NCBI RefSeq assembly: GCF_000972705.2 | Contig: NZ_LATL02000232.1 | Coordinates: 1-26,973, forward strand | Origin: Limnoraphis robusta CS-951 | GTDB taxonomy: Bacteria > Cyanobacteriota > Cyanobacteriia > Cyanobacteriales > Microcoleaceae | DNA length: 26,973 nt | Direction: 5' to 3' | Shown: in pieces, positions 1 through 8,134 of the stretch | How positions within the stretch are numbered: the first letter of the stretch is position 1 | Layout of the letters: each line of letters begins with the position of its first letter | Notes under the pieces: generated by a model | Database searches by the model: none | Seen by the model: the letters and a program-made list of their open reading frames with translations, nothing else | What the model was told of the DNA's origin: nothing | Translations under genes and position numbers: made by a program

Positions 1-389
1 GAGCAGTTTAGACCTTTTAAAGATTTAATACTAAGAATTCTTTTCCCCTTTCCTGGCAGGGGAGGGGGCGAGGGGGAGGGGTCTAACAAATTCACTGGGA
101 AAATGAAACAGCCCTGGCCTACGCTCACGGGTGAGAATTCCTATAAATCTATCTGAAGAAGTATAGGCAAAAAAACTCGATTATGCTAAATAAATTGATG
201 ATTTTACCTCTTGAAAATGACCCGGGGAATATAACAGCTTCTCGCCTGCAAAACGACTGTGTATATTACGATTTTTATCGGGAACTGAAGAACTGAAGAA
301 TTAAAGGCTATCACTGAAATAATTGATGTCCATTTCATTATAATAGAAGCATTGTGATGTCCTCTGATTCTTAAAATAGGAGAACATTA
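1..389. other. Non-coding leader before the ethylene-receptor kinase
   Basis: No convincing gene is seen here. The left part holds a run of guanines (59-81) and a short hairpin. The middle is plain AT-rich DNA with a small direct repeat (GAACTGAA at about 281-296). The right part (342-402) contains an imperfect duplication of the kinase ribosome binding site and start codon. TATAAT at 339-344 is a good -10 match, but no -35 hexamer sits at the normal distance, so the promoter is only a suggestion. Confidence 0.6.
44..82 (+). other. G-quadruplex motif with overlapping hairpin
   Basis: Four guanine runs of 4, 5, 5 and 4 bases lie at 59-62, 64-68, 72-76 and 78-81, separated by loops of 1, 3 and 1 bases, which fits a strong intramolecular G-quadruplex pattern. 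The first run can also pair with CCCC at 45-48 (TCCCCT 44-49 with AGGGGA 58-63), so quadruplex and hairpin exclude each other. It lies about 310 bases before the kinase start. Function is unknown. Confidence 0.6.
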
Positions 390-402
390 ATGTCTTCTGA
401 TT
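342..402 (+). repeat. Imperfect tandem copy of the kinase start region
   Basis: Bases 342-369 match 375-402 at 21 of 28 positions without gaps. Each copy has AATAG.AG, then an ATG followed by codons for Ser-Ser-Asp. The first ATG (357) opens a five-codon frame MSSDS that stops at 372-374. The second (390) is the kinase start, preceded by AGGAGA at 378-383 with a 6-base spacer. The two starts are 33 bases apart and in the same frame. Confidence 0.7.
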
Positions 403-1829
403 TGTTCGCAGTTCTCGTCCCAGTTGCCTTTATCCCTCACGGACATTGCTATCTGTGGAAGCCTAACCTGGTGACATTACATCTGACTTCTGATGCTTTG
501 ACTGCACTCTCTTACTATTCTATTCCTCTGACTCTATTTTACTTTGTTCGGAAACGGATTGATTTACCTTATCCGGGCATTTTTCTTCTATTTGGAGCGT
601 TTATTATCTCCTGTGGAACAACTCACCTGATCAGTATTTGGACAGTTTGGCATCCTGACTATTGGCTATCGGGTTGGATTAAATTAATCACCGCAGTTGT
701 TTCTTTTTACACAGCGATAGAATTAGTTCCCCTTGTTCCTCAAGCACTTGCATTAAAAAGCCCGACTCAACTCGAAGCCGCTAACCTAAAGTTACAACAG
801 GAAATAATAGAACGTCAGAAGGTAGAAGTCGCATTAAGACAAAGTAAGCAACGTTATCGGGCGATTATCGAAGATCAAACTGAACTGATTGCTCGTTTTC
901 AAACTGATGGTACTATAACCTTTGTGAATAAAGCCTACTGTCGATATTTTGAAAAGAGTTTAGAAGAAGTAATTTATCATTCCTATCAACCTCGAATTTT
1001 GCCAGAAGATCAGGAAAAAATTAATCAATGTCTTCAGTCAATCAGTTTAAAATATCCGGTGGGAATGGTTGAGCATCGAGTCATCGTTGAAAACGAAGTA
1101 CGCTGGATGCAGTGGATTAATCGAGGGATTTTTAATGATGCAGGTGAAATCGTAGAATATCAGTCTGTAGGGCGGGATATTAGCGAACGCAAACAAGCTG
1201 AAAAACTCAAGCAAAAAGAAACCCTACTCAAAGAAATTCATCATCGTGTCAAAAATAACCTACAGGTGGTTTGTAGTTTGTTGAGGTTGCAATCGCGTTT
1301 TGTTCAAGATCCAGTGATTAAAGCAAAATTTATCGAGAGCCAAAATCGAGTTAAATCGATGGCATTAATCCATGAAAAGCTTTATCAGTCTGATGATTTT
1401 CGCTGCATCAAGCTCGATGAATATATTAAAGATTTGACAAAAAATCTCCTGAGAACTTATCAGATTAGTTCGGCTAATATTCAGATGAATATTGATATCG
1501 ATCAAAATATTTTCTTAGATCTTGATACCTTAACCCCTTGCGGATTAATTATTTGTGAGTTGATGTCAAATTCTCTGAAATATGCCTTTGAACCCAAAAG
1601 AGCAGGCATGATTTGGATTCAGGCAAAATTAGAGACCGAAAAAAATTTAACCTTGATTATTGGTGATAATGGTAAAGGCTTACCTGCGGATATTGATTTT
1701 AATAATATTCAAAGTTTAGGACTACAAGTGGTGAAAGATTTAACGGAACAACTGCAAGGAAATTTAATAATAAATCGAGAGGTGGGAACTGAATTTAAAA
1801 TCCAATTAGGTCGCATAAAAATTGATTAA
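390..1829 (+). CDS. Ethylene-receptor-like membrane sensor histidine kinase
   Basis: Predicted membrane sensor kinase. Residues about 1-120 hold three hydrophobic helices of the plant ETR1 ethylene-binding type. Asp35, Tyr42, Ile45, Pro46, Ile72, Cys75 and His79 match ETR1 D25, Y32, I35, P36, I62, C65 and H69 at a constant offset of ten; in ETR1 the Cys and His hold the copper that binds ethylene. A linker or coiled coil (130-150) leads to a PAS domain (about 153-268), a HisKA_2 phosphoacceptor segment (EIHHRVKNN, 282-290), and an HATPase domain with N-box Glu390/Asn394 and G1 box DNGKG (426-430). Unlike Synechocystis SynEtr1 there is no GAF/phytochrome-like domain. The start is chosen by AGGAGA six bases upstream. 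A REC-GGDEF-EAL gene follows after 21 bases, so it is the likely phosphotransfer partner. Ethylene binding is inferred from the residues. Confidence 0.9.
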   Translation: MSSDLFAVLVPVAFIPHGHCYLWKPNLVTLHLTSDALTALSYYSIPLTLFYFVRKRIDLPYPGIFLLFGAFIISCGTTHLISIWTVWHPDYWLSGWIKLITAVVSFYTAIELVPLVPQALALKSPTQLEAANLKLQQEIIERQKVEVALRQSKQRYRAIIEDQTELIARFQTDGTITFVNKAYCRYFEKSLEEVIYHSYQPRILPEDQEKINQCLQSISLKYPVGMVEHRVIVENEVRWMQWINRGIFNDAGEIVEYQSVGRDISERKQAEKLKQKETLLKEIHHRVKNNLQVVCSLLRLQSRFVQDPVIKAKFIESQNRVKSMALIHEKLYQSDDFRCIKLDEYIKDLTKNLLRTYQISSANIQMNIDIDQNIFLDLDTLTPCGLIICELMSNSLKYAFEPKRAGMIWIQAKLETEKNLTLIIGDNGKGLPADIDFNNIQSLGLQVVKDLTEQLQGNLIINREVGTEFKIQLGRIKID

Positions 1830-1850
1830 TAATTTTCTGTTAAAAAAAAC

Positions 1851-3932
1851 ATGAACGAACAAGTGATCATTTTAGTTGTTGAAGATGAAAGACTGGTTGC
1901 TCGGGATTTGCAAGCGACTTTAGAAGATATGGGTTATCGAATACCAGAAATTACAGATACAGGAGAATCAGCGATTCAAAAAGTTGCCGAAATTAAACCG
2001 GATCTCGTATTAATGGATATTCGGTTAGCAGGTGAAATGGATGGCATAGAAGCGGCAAATATTATTACGAATCATTTTCATGTTCCTGTTATTTATATTA
2101 CAGCCCATGCCGATGAGGATACCCTGAGTCGGGCTAAACTGACTGAACCTTTTGGTTATCTTGTTAAACCCTTTGATGAACGAGATCTAAAAACCACCAT
2201 TGAAATTGCACTTTACAAGCATCAAATAGAACAGCAGTTGCGCGATCAGTCTCAATGGTTATCTACTATTATTAATAGCATTGCTGATGCTGTAATTGCA
2301 ACGGATAAAATGGGCAAGGTAAACTTTATAAATCCTGTTGCAGAAGAACTAACAGGTTGGTCATGCGATGAAGCTGTGGGAAAATCGATCACCGATATTT
2401 TTAATGTGATCCACGAGAACAGCCGTCATTCTATACAACATCTAGTTCTAAAAGCAATAGAAGAAGGTCAAACTCTTACATTATCTGAACCGATTTTATT
2501 AATTCAAAGAAATGGCCGAGAAATTCCTATCGATGATAGTGTTGCACCGATTTTTTATTCTCAAAATGAGATTCAAGGATCTGTATTGGTTTTTAGAGAT
2601 ATTACTCATCAAAAACTAGCCACAGAAAAGCTACAATATCAAGCTTTTCACGATTCATTAACAGGTTTGCTCAATCGTCAGGGCTTTATTTATAAATTAC
2701 AGGAAGCTGATAGTTATCATTTGATTAATCCTGATTTTAATTTTTCTATTTTGTTTCTAGATTTAGATAGATTTAAAGTCATTAATGATAGTTTAGGTCA
2801 TCAAGTTGGAGATCAACTCCTACGAATTATTGCCCGAAAATTAATACAATCAGTCAGAAGTATTGATGCAGTGGCTCGATTTGGGGGAGACGAATTTGCA
2901 ATTTTGTTAGAAAACTTACACGATCTCAATGAGATTTATCATATTGCTCAACGAATTCGTCAAGAAATCATCAAGCCAATTTATATTAATAAACATGAAA
3001 TTTTTACCAATGTTAGTATTGGTATTGTTTTAAGTTCGATAGGTTACAATCAAGTTGATGATCTGATTCGAGATGCTGATATTGCTATGTATCGCGCCAA
3101 AACTTTAGGTCGAGGACGCTATGAAATCTTTAATGCAACAATGCGGGAAGAGGTGCAATTACTTCAACAACTAGAAAGTGATTTACAACGGGCTTTAGAG
3201 CGAAATGAATTTCAGGTTTATTATCAACCCATTGTCAATCTAAAAACCAATGAAATTAATGGTTTTGAAGCGTTAGTTCGTTGGAATCATCCCGAACGAG
3301 GACTTATTTCTCCCGCTCATTTTATCCCCATTGCAGAAGAAACAGGCTTAATTACATTCATCGATTGGAAGGTAATGCGAGATGCTTGTCAGCAGGTTCA
3401 TCAGTGGAATGAAAACCGCAAAAATCATCCTCCTTTTGTTCTCAGTGTCAACCTTTCAGCTCGACAATTTGTTCAAGCTAATCTGATAGAACAAGTCACA
3501 AAGATTTTAAATGAGACAGGTTTAGAAAAACACTCTCTGAAAATAGAAATGACAGAAACTGCATTGCTCGAAAATCCCGAGGGAGTTGCTGAGAGTATTT
3601 CTAAACTAAAATCTCGGGGAATTGGCTTATCTTTGGATGATTTTGGTACCGGATATTCATCTTTAAGTTATCTGCATCGTTTTCCAGTGGATAGCCTAAA
3701 AATTGATATTTCCTTTGTTCGCAATATGAACTCAGAATCCCACAGCTTTGAAATTGTTAGAACGATGATTATCCTGGCTAATGCTTTACAGATTCAAGCG
3801 ATCGCAGAAGGAATAGAAACCGCCGAACAACTTAACACTTTACAACATTTAGACTGTCCATTAGGACAAGGTTATTACTTCTCTAAACCTTTATCTGCGG
3901 AGAATATGCAAAAACTCCTTTTTAACAGCTAA
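1851..3932 (+). CDS. Response regulator with PAS, GGDEF and EAL domains (c-di-GMP turnover)
   Basis: Cytoplasmic response regulator predicted to make and/or degrade cyclic di-GMP. REC domain 1-125: acidic pair Glu11/Asp12, phosphoacceptor Asp56, Thr84, Lys106. PAS domain about 136-255. GGDEF domain about 262-428 with an intact GGDEF signature (345-349) and the inhibitory I-site RSID (336-339) exactly five residues ahead. EAL domain about 440-690: EALVRW at 473, Asn534, Glu566 in KIEMTE, DDFGTGYSS at 596-604, Lys617, Glu653 and Gln673 are all present, so neither enzymatic half looks degenerate. It lies 21 bases after the ethylene-receptor-like kinase on the same strand, with no terminator between them and no clear Shine-Dalgarno sequence of its own, so the two are probably co-transcribed. 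Which activity dominates cannot be read from the sequence. Confidence 0.93.
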   Translation: MNEQVIILVVEDERLVARDLQATLEDMGYRIPEITDTGESAIQKVAEIKPDLVLMDIRLAGEMDGIEAANIITNHFHVPVIYITAHADEDTLSRAKLTEPFGYLVKPFDERDLKTTIEIALYKHQIEQQLRDQSQWLSTIINSIADAVIATDKMGKVNFINPVAEELTGWSCDEAVGKSITDIFNVIHENSRHSIQHLVLKAIEEGQTLTLSEPILLIQRNGREIPIDDSVAPIFYSQNEIQGSVLVFRDITHQKLATEKLQYQAFHDSLTGLLNRQGFIYKLQEADSYHLINPDFNFSILFLDLDRFKVINDSLGHQVGDQLLRIIARKLIQSVRSIDAVARFGGDEFAILLENLHDLNEIYHIAQRIRQEIIKPIYINKHEIFTNVSIGIVLSSIGYNQVDDLIRDADIAMYRAKTLGRGRYEIFNATMREEVQLLQQLESDLQRALERNEFQVYYQPIVNLKTNEINGFEALVRWNHPERGLISPAHFIPIAEETGLITFIDWKVMRDACQQVHQWNENRKNHPPFVLSVNLSARQFVQANLIEQVTKILNETGLEKHSLKIEMTETALLENPEGVAESISKLKSRGIGLSLDDFGTGYSSLSYLHRFPVDSLKIDISFVRNMNSESHSFEIVRTMIILANALQIQAIAEGIETAEQLNTLQHLDCPLGQGYYFSKPLSAENMQKLLFNS

Positions 3933-4325
3933 TACCAATTCTTTGTAATCAAAAAAATAGCCTCAACCTAAGTCGAGACTTTTTTGACTTAATTGACCAC
4001 AGAAAACTCAAGCTTTAAACAAATCACACACAGAAAACATTGAACACAGGAGAATTGACCACAGGAAACTTAGATGATCCTTTTGAGAGAAATGTTTGAG
4101 CTTTTTTTTCAGAAAATATCTGAAATTTTTGCTCTTCAGGCTAACACCTACAGACCCTAAACGAATCAATCTATTTAGCAATTTAGCCGAGATATGCTCC
4201 CTTCTCTTGGAGGTATTCGGTATTGCTATTTATCATCATTGCATTTTCTCTCAGGATTTGTCAGTGGTTTTACTGAAGTTTTACACAGACTTTACAAATT
4301 CCAGGCTGTTTTAAAGGCTTGTACT
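3933..4325. other. AT-rich intergenic region between convergent genes
   Basis: About 390 bases between the GGDEF-EAL gene (+) and the replication-protein gene (-), which face each other. Short open frames here start with non-ATG codons, are rich in Phe and Leu, and resemble nothing I know. An 18-base direct repeat is described separately. An imperfect palindrome with core TTCAG / CTGAA lies near 4110-4127. No clear terminator stem with a T-run was found for either gene. Confidence 0.5.
3991..4070 (+). repeat. 18-base direct repeat, 62 bases apart
   Basis: AATTGACCACAGAAAACT at 3991-4008 recurs at 4053-4070 with a single mismatch (17 of 18). A partial third copy, TTGAACACAGG, lies at about 4040-4050. 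The spacing and lack of coding suggest a small repeat array or a regulator-binding region; no function can be assigned. Confidence 0.6.
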
Positions 4326-7300
4326 CTAAAATTGCAAACAGAGTTGTGTAAATTCTGCTTCTACTCGGCCCGTCTGTGCGATCGCATTTCGCGAGTTTTG
4401 CAGTTGTGAGGGGAATTGTCCCGGAGATTGATTTTCACAAGCAAACCACTGTTGAAAGACTTCCCATCGTCCATCATCGGGTTCAACGATGCGATAGACT
4501 CGTATTCGTTTTTTCTGATGAGATTCTAATCGTAAGCATTCTAAGCTATACCCTATTTTATCAAGAAATCGTCTAATAATCACAATCGGGCTAGAATTTT
4601 GAGCCAGTCCAATCCCGACAATTGATTTAATGGCTAACCGATCTCGTAATGCTATTTCTGCGATTTTCTGTAAATCTTTGTCGGTATTTTTTAATTCTCG
4701 TTGGGGATTTTGAATTAAAGCAGAAATTCCGAATAATTCCATCACTCCAATCATCGCCCCCTGTTGGGAACGGTTAAAATCGGGTACAAAAATACTCCCC
4801 TGACCTTGTTCGATTAATCGATAGGCGATCGCTGCATCTCGATAACTTAAATGCGGACGACCAAGGGTTAGAAAATAATGAATCCTCAGTTGATCATACC
4901 ATCCTTGATCATCTTTTTCAATCAAATCACGGGTCACGGGAATTCTATATCGTAATTTTAACTCATATTGGCGTTGTGATCGGCGTTCTTCTGTGGTTTT
5001 TACGAGCTGTTTTTGTAGGGCTTGATATTGGCGATCGCTTAACTCAGGGGCTTGACAAATCGCCTGACATTCGGCTTGATAGTTTTGATCGCGGACGGCG
5101 GAAATCATCTCCGATAAACTCGGACGGGATGATTTTTTATTCTCGATATTTTGTTGATAATTTGAGGATAGCTTCCGATCAGAAGTCACCTCAAAAATCC
5201 GATGACCTTCTGCTGCTAATGCGGCTAAAATTGACTCTCGGTATTGACTCATCCCTGCATTAAACCGTACCGCCATTTTCGCCCAACAGAGTAAAGATTC
5301 CGCTTGAAATCCTATTTCTAAATCATCTAAAGCCTCAAAATCAGATTGTTGTAAAAGGCGAATATTTAACCGCGTTAACCGATGGTTACAACTGAGTAAT
5401 GTCTTCATAGAAACGGCGCCATTTCCCACTTGATTAAACCCATGAGTGGCTAACCACAAAAACCGAGGGAGATTGTCTCGAATTCGTCCTAACGCTTGAC
5501 GCACAGAATTTTCCGCTTGAATCCCTTGAGCAATGCCCCAAACTGAGGTAAAATGTCCTTGTAGGTCTATACTGACCCCCGTTTCAATACAGGGCGACGC
5601 TAATACAATATCGTAATTTTTGAGAATGTGATTAATTTGAGGAATGCAACCATAAGCGGGATGAGTCGGATCGGCGAGAGATTCTGAATCAATTCGCAGG
5701 ATTTTTTTCTCAGGAAATTGGGTTTTAAAATAGGTTTCTAGGGTGCAGGTTCCCCACTGACTGGCTAATTTTTGGGCGGATAAACAGACAAACGGTTTAC
5801 CCCCTTCGGCGATATGGTGTTCTAGATCTTTAACCAGTTGTTTGGGTGTATTTCCACTATAATTATAAACTGACCAAGCGTCTTCTATTTGCGGTTTCCA
5901 TTGATTATGAATAATAAAAGGTGTTTGTTGTACTCCGGCTAACGCGAGAAGATAATCTATCGAAATATCACTGAGATCTGCATCCGCAACGACGACTTTT
6001 CCGTTTCCTCCGATAACATTTTGCATCAATGTTTTGAGGGATTTCAGAATCGCCACTCGTTGATGGCGGCAGGTATCAGAATTCAACCCATGCCATAATA
6101 CTTGTTCAACTTCATCAATAATAATCAAGCTATCTGACCAACTTTCTGCGTGAAAATTCGCACGAGAACCGGGATGCAAAGAGTCAATACAAAGACCATA
6201 ACCCGGAGTTTTTTCTTGAGGTGAATTTGTTTCGATTCCCTGAAGATATTTTAACCCAAATCGCTGACATAATGCTTCAACTAAACGAATCCGATGGCTA
6301 ATAACTAAGACTCGTTGCCCCGATTTTTTCGCTTGTTTAACAATGTGTTCTATAAATTGGGTTTTACCTGTTCCTTTCGGTGATTTGATCCCAATCAGTT
6401 TAGCCGTTTGAGGGATTTCTACAGTCGATAAATACCGTTGATTAACTTGCAGAGTCGCCGGATAGGTTAAACAGTTAAACGACAATGCTTTCCAAGTTTC
6501 TAAGGGAATAGCTGTTTCATAGGCTTGATCAAAAGCTGCTTGAGAATGGGTTAAAATTAAATCATCAACCCCTTTTCCCCATTGATGATTCCAACTAATA
6601 ACTTTAACAGAACAACCCTGTTGAGTCAGTAAATAGCCTGTTTGTTTAATGGCGGTGTTAACTGCTTTTATCGTGTTGGGTTTGCTGTCTTGATCAAAAA
6701 CAATATATATGTCTCGGTTAGATGCTGTTAATTTCAGTAATTGTGGAATTAAACGAGATTTTCCGATGGGTTTCCCCCACTCGTTTTTAGGAACTCGATA
6801 ACCTCCGTGAATACCGGGAAGGGCGATGGCAACATACCCTGCTGTTAATAACGCCCCGGCTTTTTTCGCCCCCTCGGTAATACAAAGCGGAATTTCGGGA
6901 TGATTAATTACCCAATCCCAAAATCCTAAATCACTTTGATCATTTTGAATATCTGTTTCTAAAAGGGTAAAATGGTAACGTTGAGCGATGCGTTCCCAGA
7001 TGGGTTGAGAGACTCTTAAGGCAAAAATTCCGGTGGGAGTTTGGGGCGGATGTTCATATTTAATAATTTTGTTGCGATCGCTATTAATACGCGGTTGAAG
7101 GGGTTTAAAACAGCCCCAGAGGTCATCTTTTCCGGTGAGAATATCAATCCCGGAACACCACCAACCGCCTTCGTAGAGGTGTTGATAACGGTTGAGAATG
7201 CGATCGCTAATTCGGCCATCATTACGACGGGGTAAACTATCAGAATAAAGCAGATAATCGAGGGGACGATAGCCTTCTAAGGGAGTAACATTAAGTTGGG

Positions 7301-7355
7301 TAAGTTGTTCGTCAACGCAGCTTGCGTTCCACTCGATCAGATGATTGACAGCCAT
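4326..7355 (-). CDS. CyRepA1-family plasmid-type replication protein (Toprim-like DUF3854 plus helicase)
   Basis: Large protein of the cyanobacterial CyRepA1 type, annotated as plasmid replication proteins though chromosomal copies occur. Residues about 100-285 form a DUF3854 Toprim-like domain with CITEGAKKAG (Glu161) and IVFDQDSKP (Asp221, Asp223). A P-loop NTPase follows: Walker A SPKGTGKT (325-332), Walker B IIIDEVEQ (411-418), a likely motif V at ETGVSID (591-597) and an arginine-finger-like motif VI QALGRIRD (620-627), as in superfamily 2 helicases. The remaining 380 residues carry no motif I recognise. This arrangement suggests a primase-like and DNA-unwinding replication initiator. 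The ATG start is preceded by a possible -10 (TATGAT, minus strand, 7387-7392) and a perfect 12-base palindrome. The gene contains five HIP1 octamers and shows no base-composition break. Family call is confident; role at this locus is inferred. Confidence 0.85.
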   Translation of the reverse strand: MAVNHLIEWNASCVDEQLTQLNVTPLEGYRPLDYLLYSDSLPRRNDGRISDRILNRYQHLYEGGWWCSGIDILTGKDDLWGCFKPLQPRINSDRNKIIKYEHPPQTPTGIFALRVSQPIWERIAQRYHFTLLETDIQNDQSDLGFWDWVINHPEIPLCITEGAKKAGALLTAGYVAIALPGIHGGYRVPKNEWGKPIGKSRLIPQLLKLTASNRDIYIVFDQDSKPNTIKAVNTAIKQTGYLLTQQGCSVKVISWNHQWGKGVDDLILTHSQAAFDQAYETAIPLETWKALSFNCLTYPATLQVNQRYLSTVEIPQTAKLIGIKSPKGTGKTQFIEHIVKQAKKSGQRVLVISHRIRLVEALCQRFGLKYLQGIETNSPQEKTPGYGLCIDSLHPGSRANFHAESWSDSLIIIDEVEQVLWHGLNSDTCRHQRVAILKSLKTLMQNVIGGNGKVVVADADLSDISIDYLLALAGVQQTPFIIHNQWKPQIEDAWSVYNYSGNTPKQLVKDLEHHIAEGGKPFVCLSAQKLASQWGTCTLETYFKTQFPEKKILRIDSESLADPTHPAYGCIPQINHILKNYDIVLASPCIETGVSIDLQGHFTSVWGIAQGIQAENSVRQALGRIRDNLPRFLWLATHGFNQVGNGAVSMKTLLSCNHRLTRLNIRLLQQSDFEALDDLEIGFQAESLLCWAKMAVRFNAGMSQYRESILAALAAEGHRIFEVTSDRKLSSNYQQNIENKKSSRPSLSEMISAVRDQNYQAECQAICQAPELSDRQYQALQKQLVKTTEERRSQRQYELKLRYRIPVTRDLIEKDDQGWYDQLRIHYFLTLGRPHLSYRDAAIAYRLIEQGQGSIFVPDFNRSQQGAMIGVMELFGISALIQNPQRELKNTDKDLQKIAEIALRDRLAIKSIVGIGLAQNSSPIVIIRRFLDKIGYSLECLRLESHQKKRIRVYRIVEPDDGRWEVFQQWFACENQSPGQFPSQLQNSRNAIAQTGRVEAEFTQLCLQF

Positions 7356-7410
7356 TAGGGGAATTGGAATTCAACAGGGATTCACAATCATACACTACAT
7401 CTAGGGTTTT

Positions 7411-7432
7411 GGCTATCAAATTTGATAAAGCC
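7411..7432. promoter_or_regulatory. Palindrome upstream of the replication gene
   Basis: A perfect 12-base palindrome, ATCAAATTTGAT, lies at 7415-7426, flanked by GGCT (7411-7414) and AGCC (7429-7432), which can extend the dyad. It starts 60 bases before the start codon of the minus-strand replication gene and would overlap the -35 area of a promoter whose possible -10 is at 7387-7392. Replication initiators often repress their own promoters through such dyads, so an operator is plausible but unproven. Confidence 0.4.
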
Positions 7433-7445
7433 ACGCTAAATCTAT

Positions 7446-8096
7446 TTGAGCGGAGATAATTTTTATGTCTGTTTTTCGGGTTTATTCGTCATTCTCTCGA
7501 ATATTTCAGCGATTAATCGAACAACAATTTTAAGTAAGTTTCCTCTCCGGGAGACTGAAACCATTCACTTGGCCGATCATTCGGAATTTCAGCAGCGGGC
7601 AATTGCCAGGATTAACGAACAAGAAATAACGCTTTATAATATTCAAACCATTTCACCTTGGATTCGCTTTAAACAGATTTTACCCTTTTTAAAAATCCCC
7701 TTTTATGATTATCGTGAACGTTCTGAAGAAATCATCGATTTAGTCGAAAGACTTCAGAAAGAAACAAACCCTGTAATTGTAGCAGGTGACTTTAATCTCA
7801 CCGACCAAACTCAAGATTATCATCGATTGCGCCAAGTTTTACGGGATGCTTTTCGAGAGTCTGGATGGGGTTTAGGCTTAACCTGGCCTCAAGGTTGGCC
7901 GCTCAATTTTCTGATGAAAAATTCGACTCAAACTCTTGATTATCCGCTGTTTCGGATTGATTATATTTGGTATTCTCCAGATGGGGAGTCCAAAATGACA
8001 AAGGTGTTGGCTTCGACGGGTTCGGATCATTTGCCGGTGGAGACTCAAGTTTATTTTCGGCCATTTGCTGCACTAAACCCCCAGAACTTGGTATAA
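7446..8096 (+). pseudogene. N-terminally truncated endonuclease/exonuclease/phosphatase-family gene
   Basis: The C-terminal half of an EEP-fold hydrolase (the DNase I / Mg-dependent phosphodiesterase superfamily) is clear: IVAGDFNLTD (111-120), RIDYIW (170-175) and GSDHLP (192-197) carry the late catalytic Asn/Asp and His. Homology begins around residue 28 (ILSKFPL). The preceding residues look like random translation from a TTG codon. The early EEP motifs (the metal-binding Asn and the catalytic Gln-Glu pair) and the N-terminal membrane helices typical of cyanobacterial relatives are missing. An ATG at 7464 in another frame gives only 22 codons before a stop. A 5' deletion is therefore the best reading. 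The remaining part is well conserved, so the loss may be recent. A short functional protein is possible but unlikely. Confidence 0.65.
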
Positions 8097-8134
8097 CAAT
8101 TGAATGACCCCCTACAGGAAGACAGGAAAAAGGA

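Noticed and set aside
4096..4409. Two overlapping short + strand open frames in the AT-rich gap
   Set aside because: No ribosome binding site, Phe/Leu-rich low-complexity translation and no recognisable family; one overlaps the 3' end of the replication gene.
7464..7532. ATG frame of 22 codons before the EEP remnant, possibly the true N-terminus with a frameshift
   Set aside because: It is very short, in another frame, and does not contain the missing EEP motifs, so a simple frameshift cannot restore the gene.
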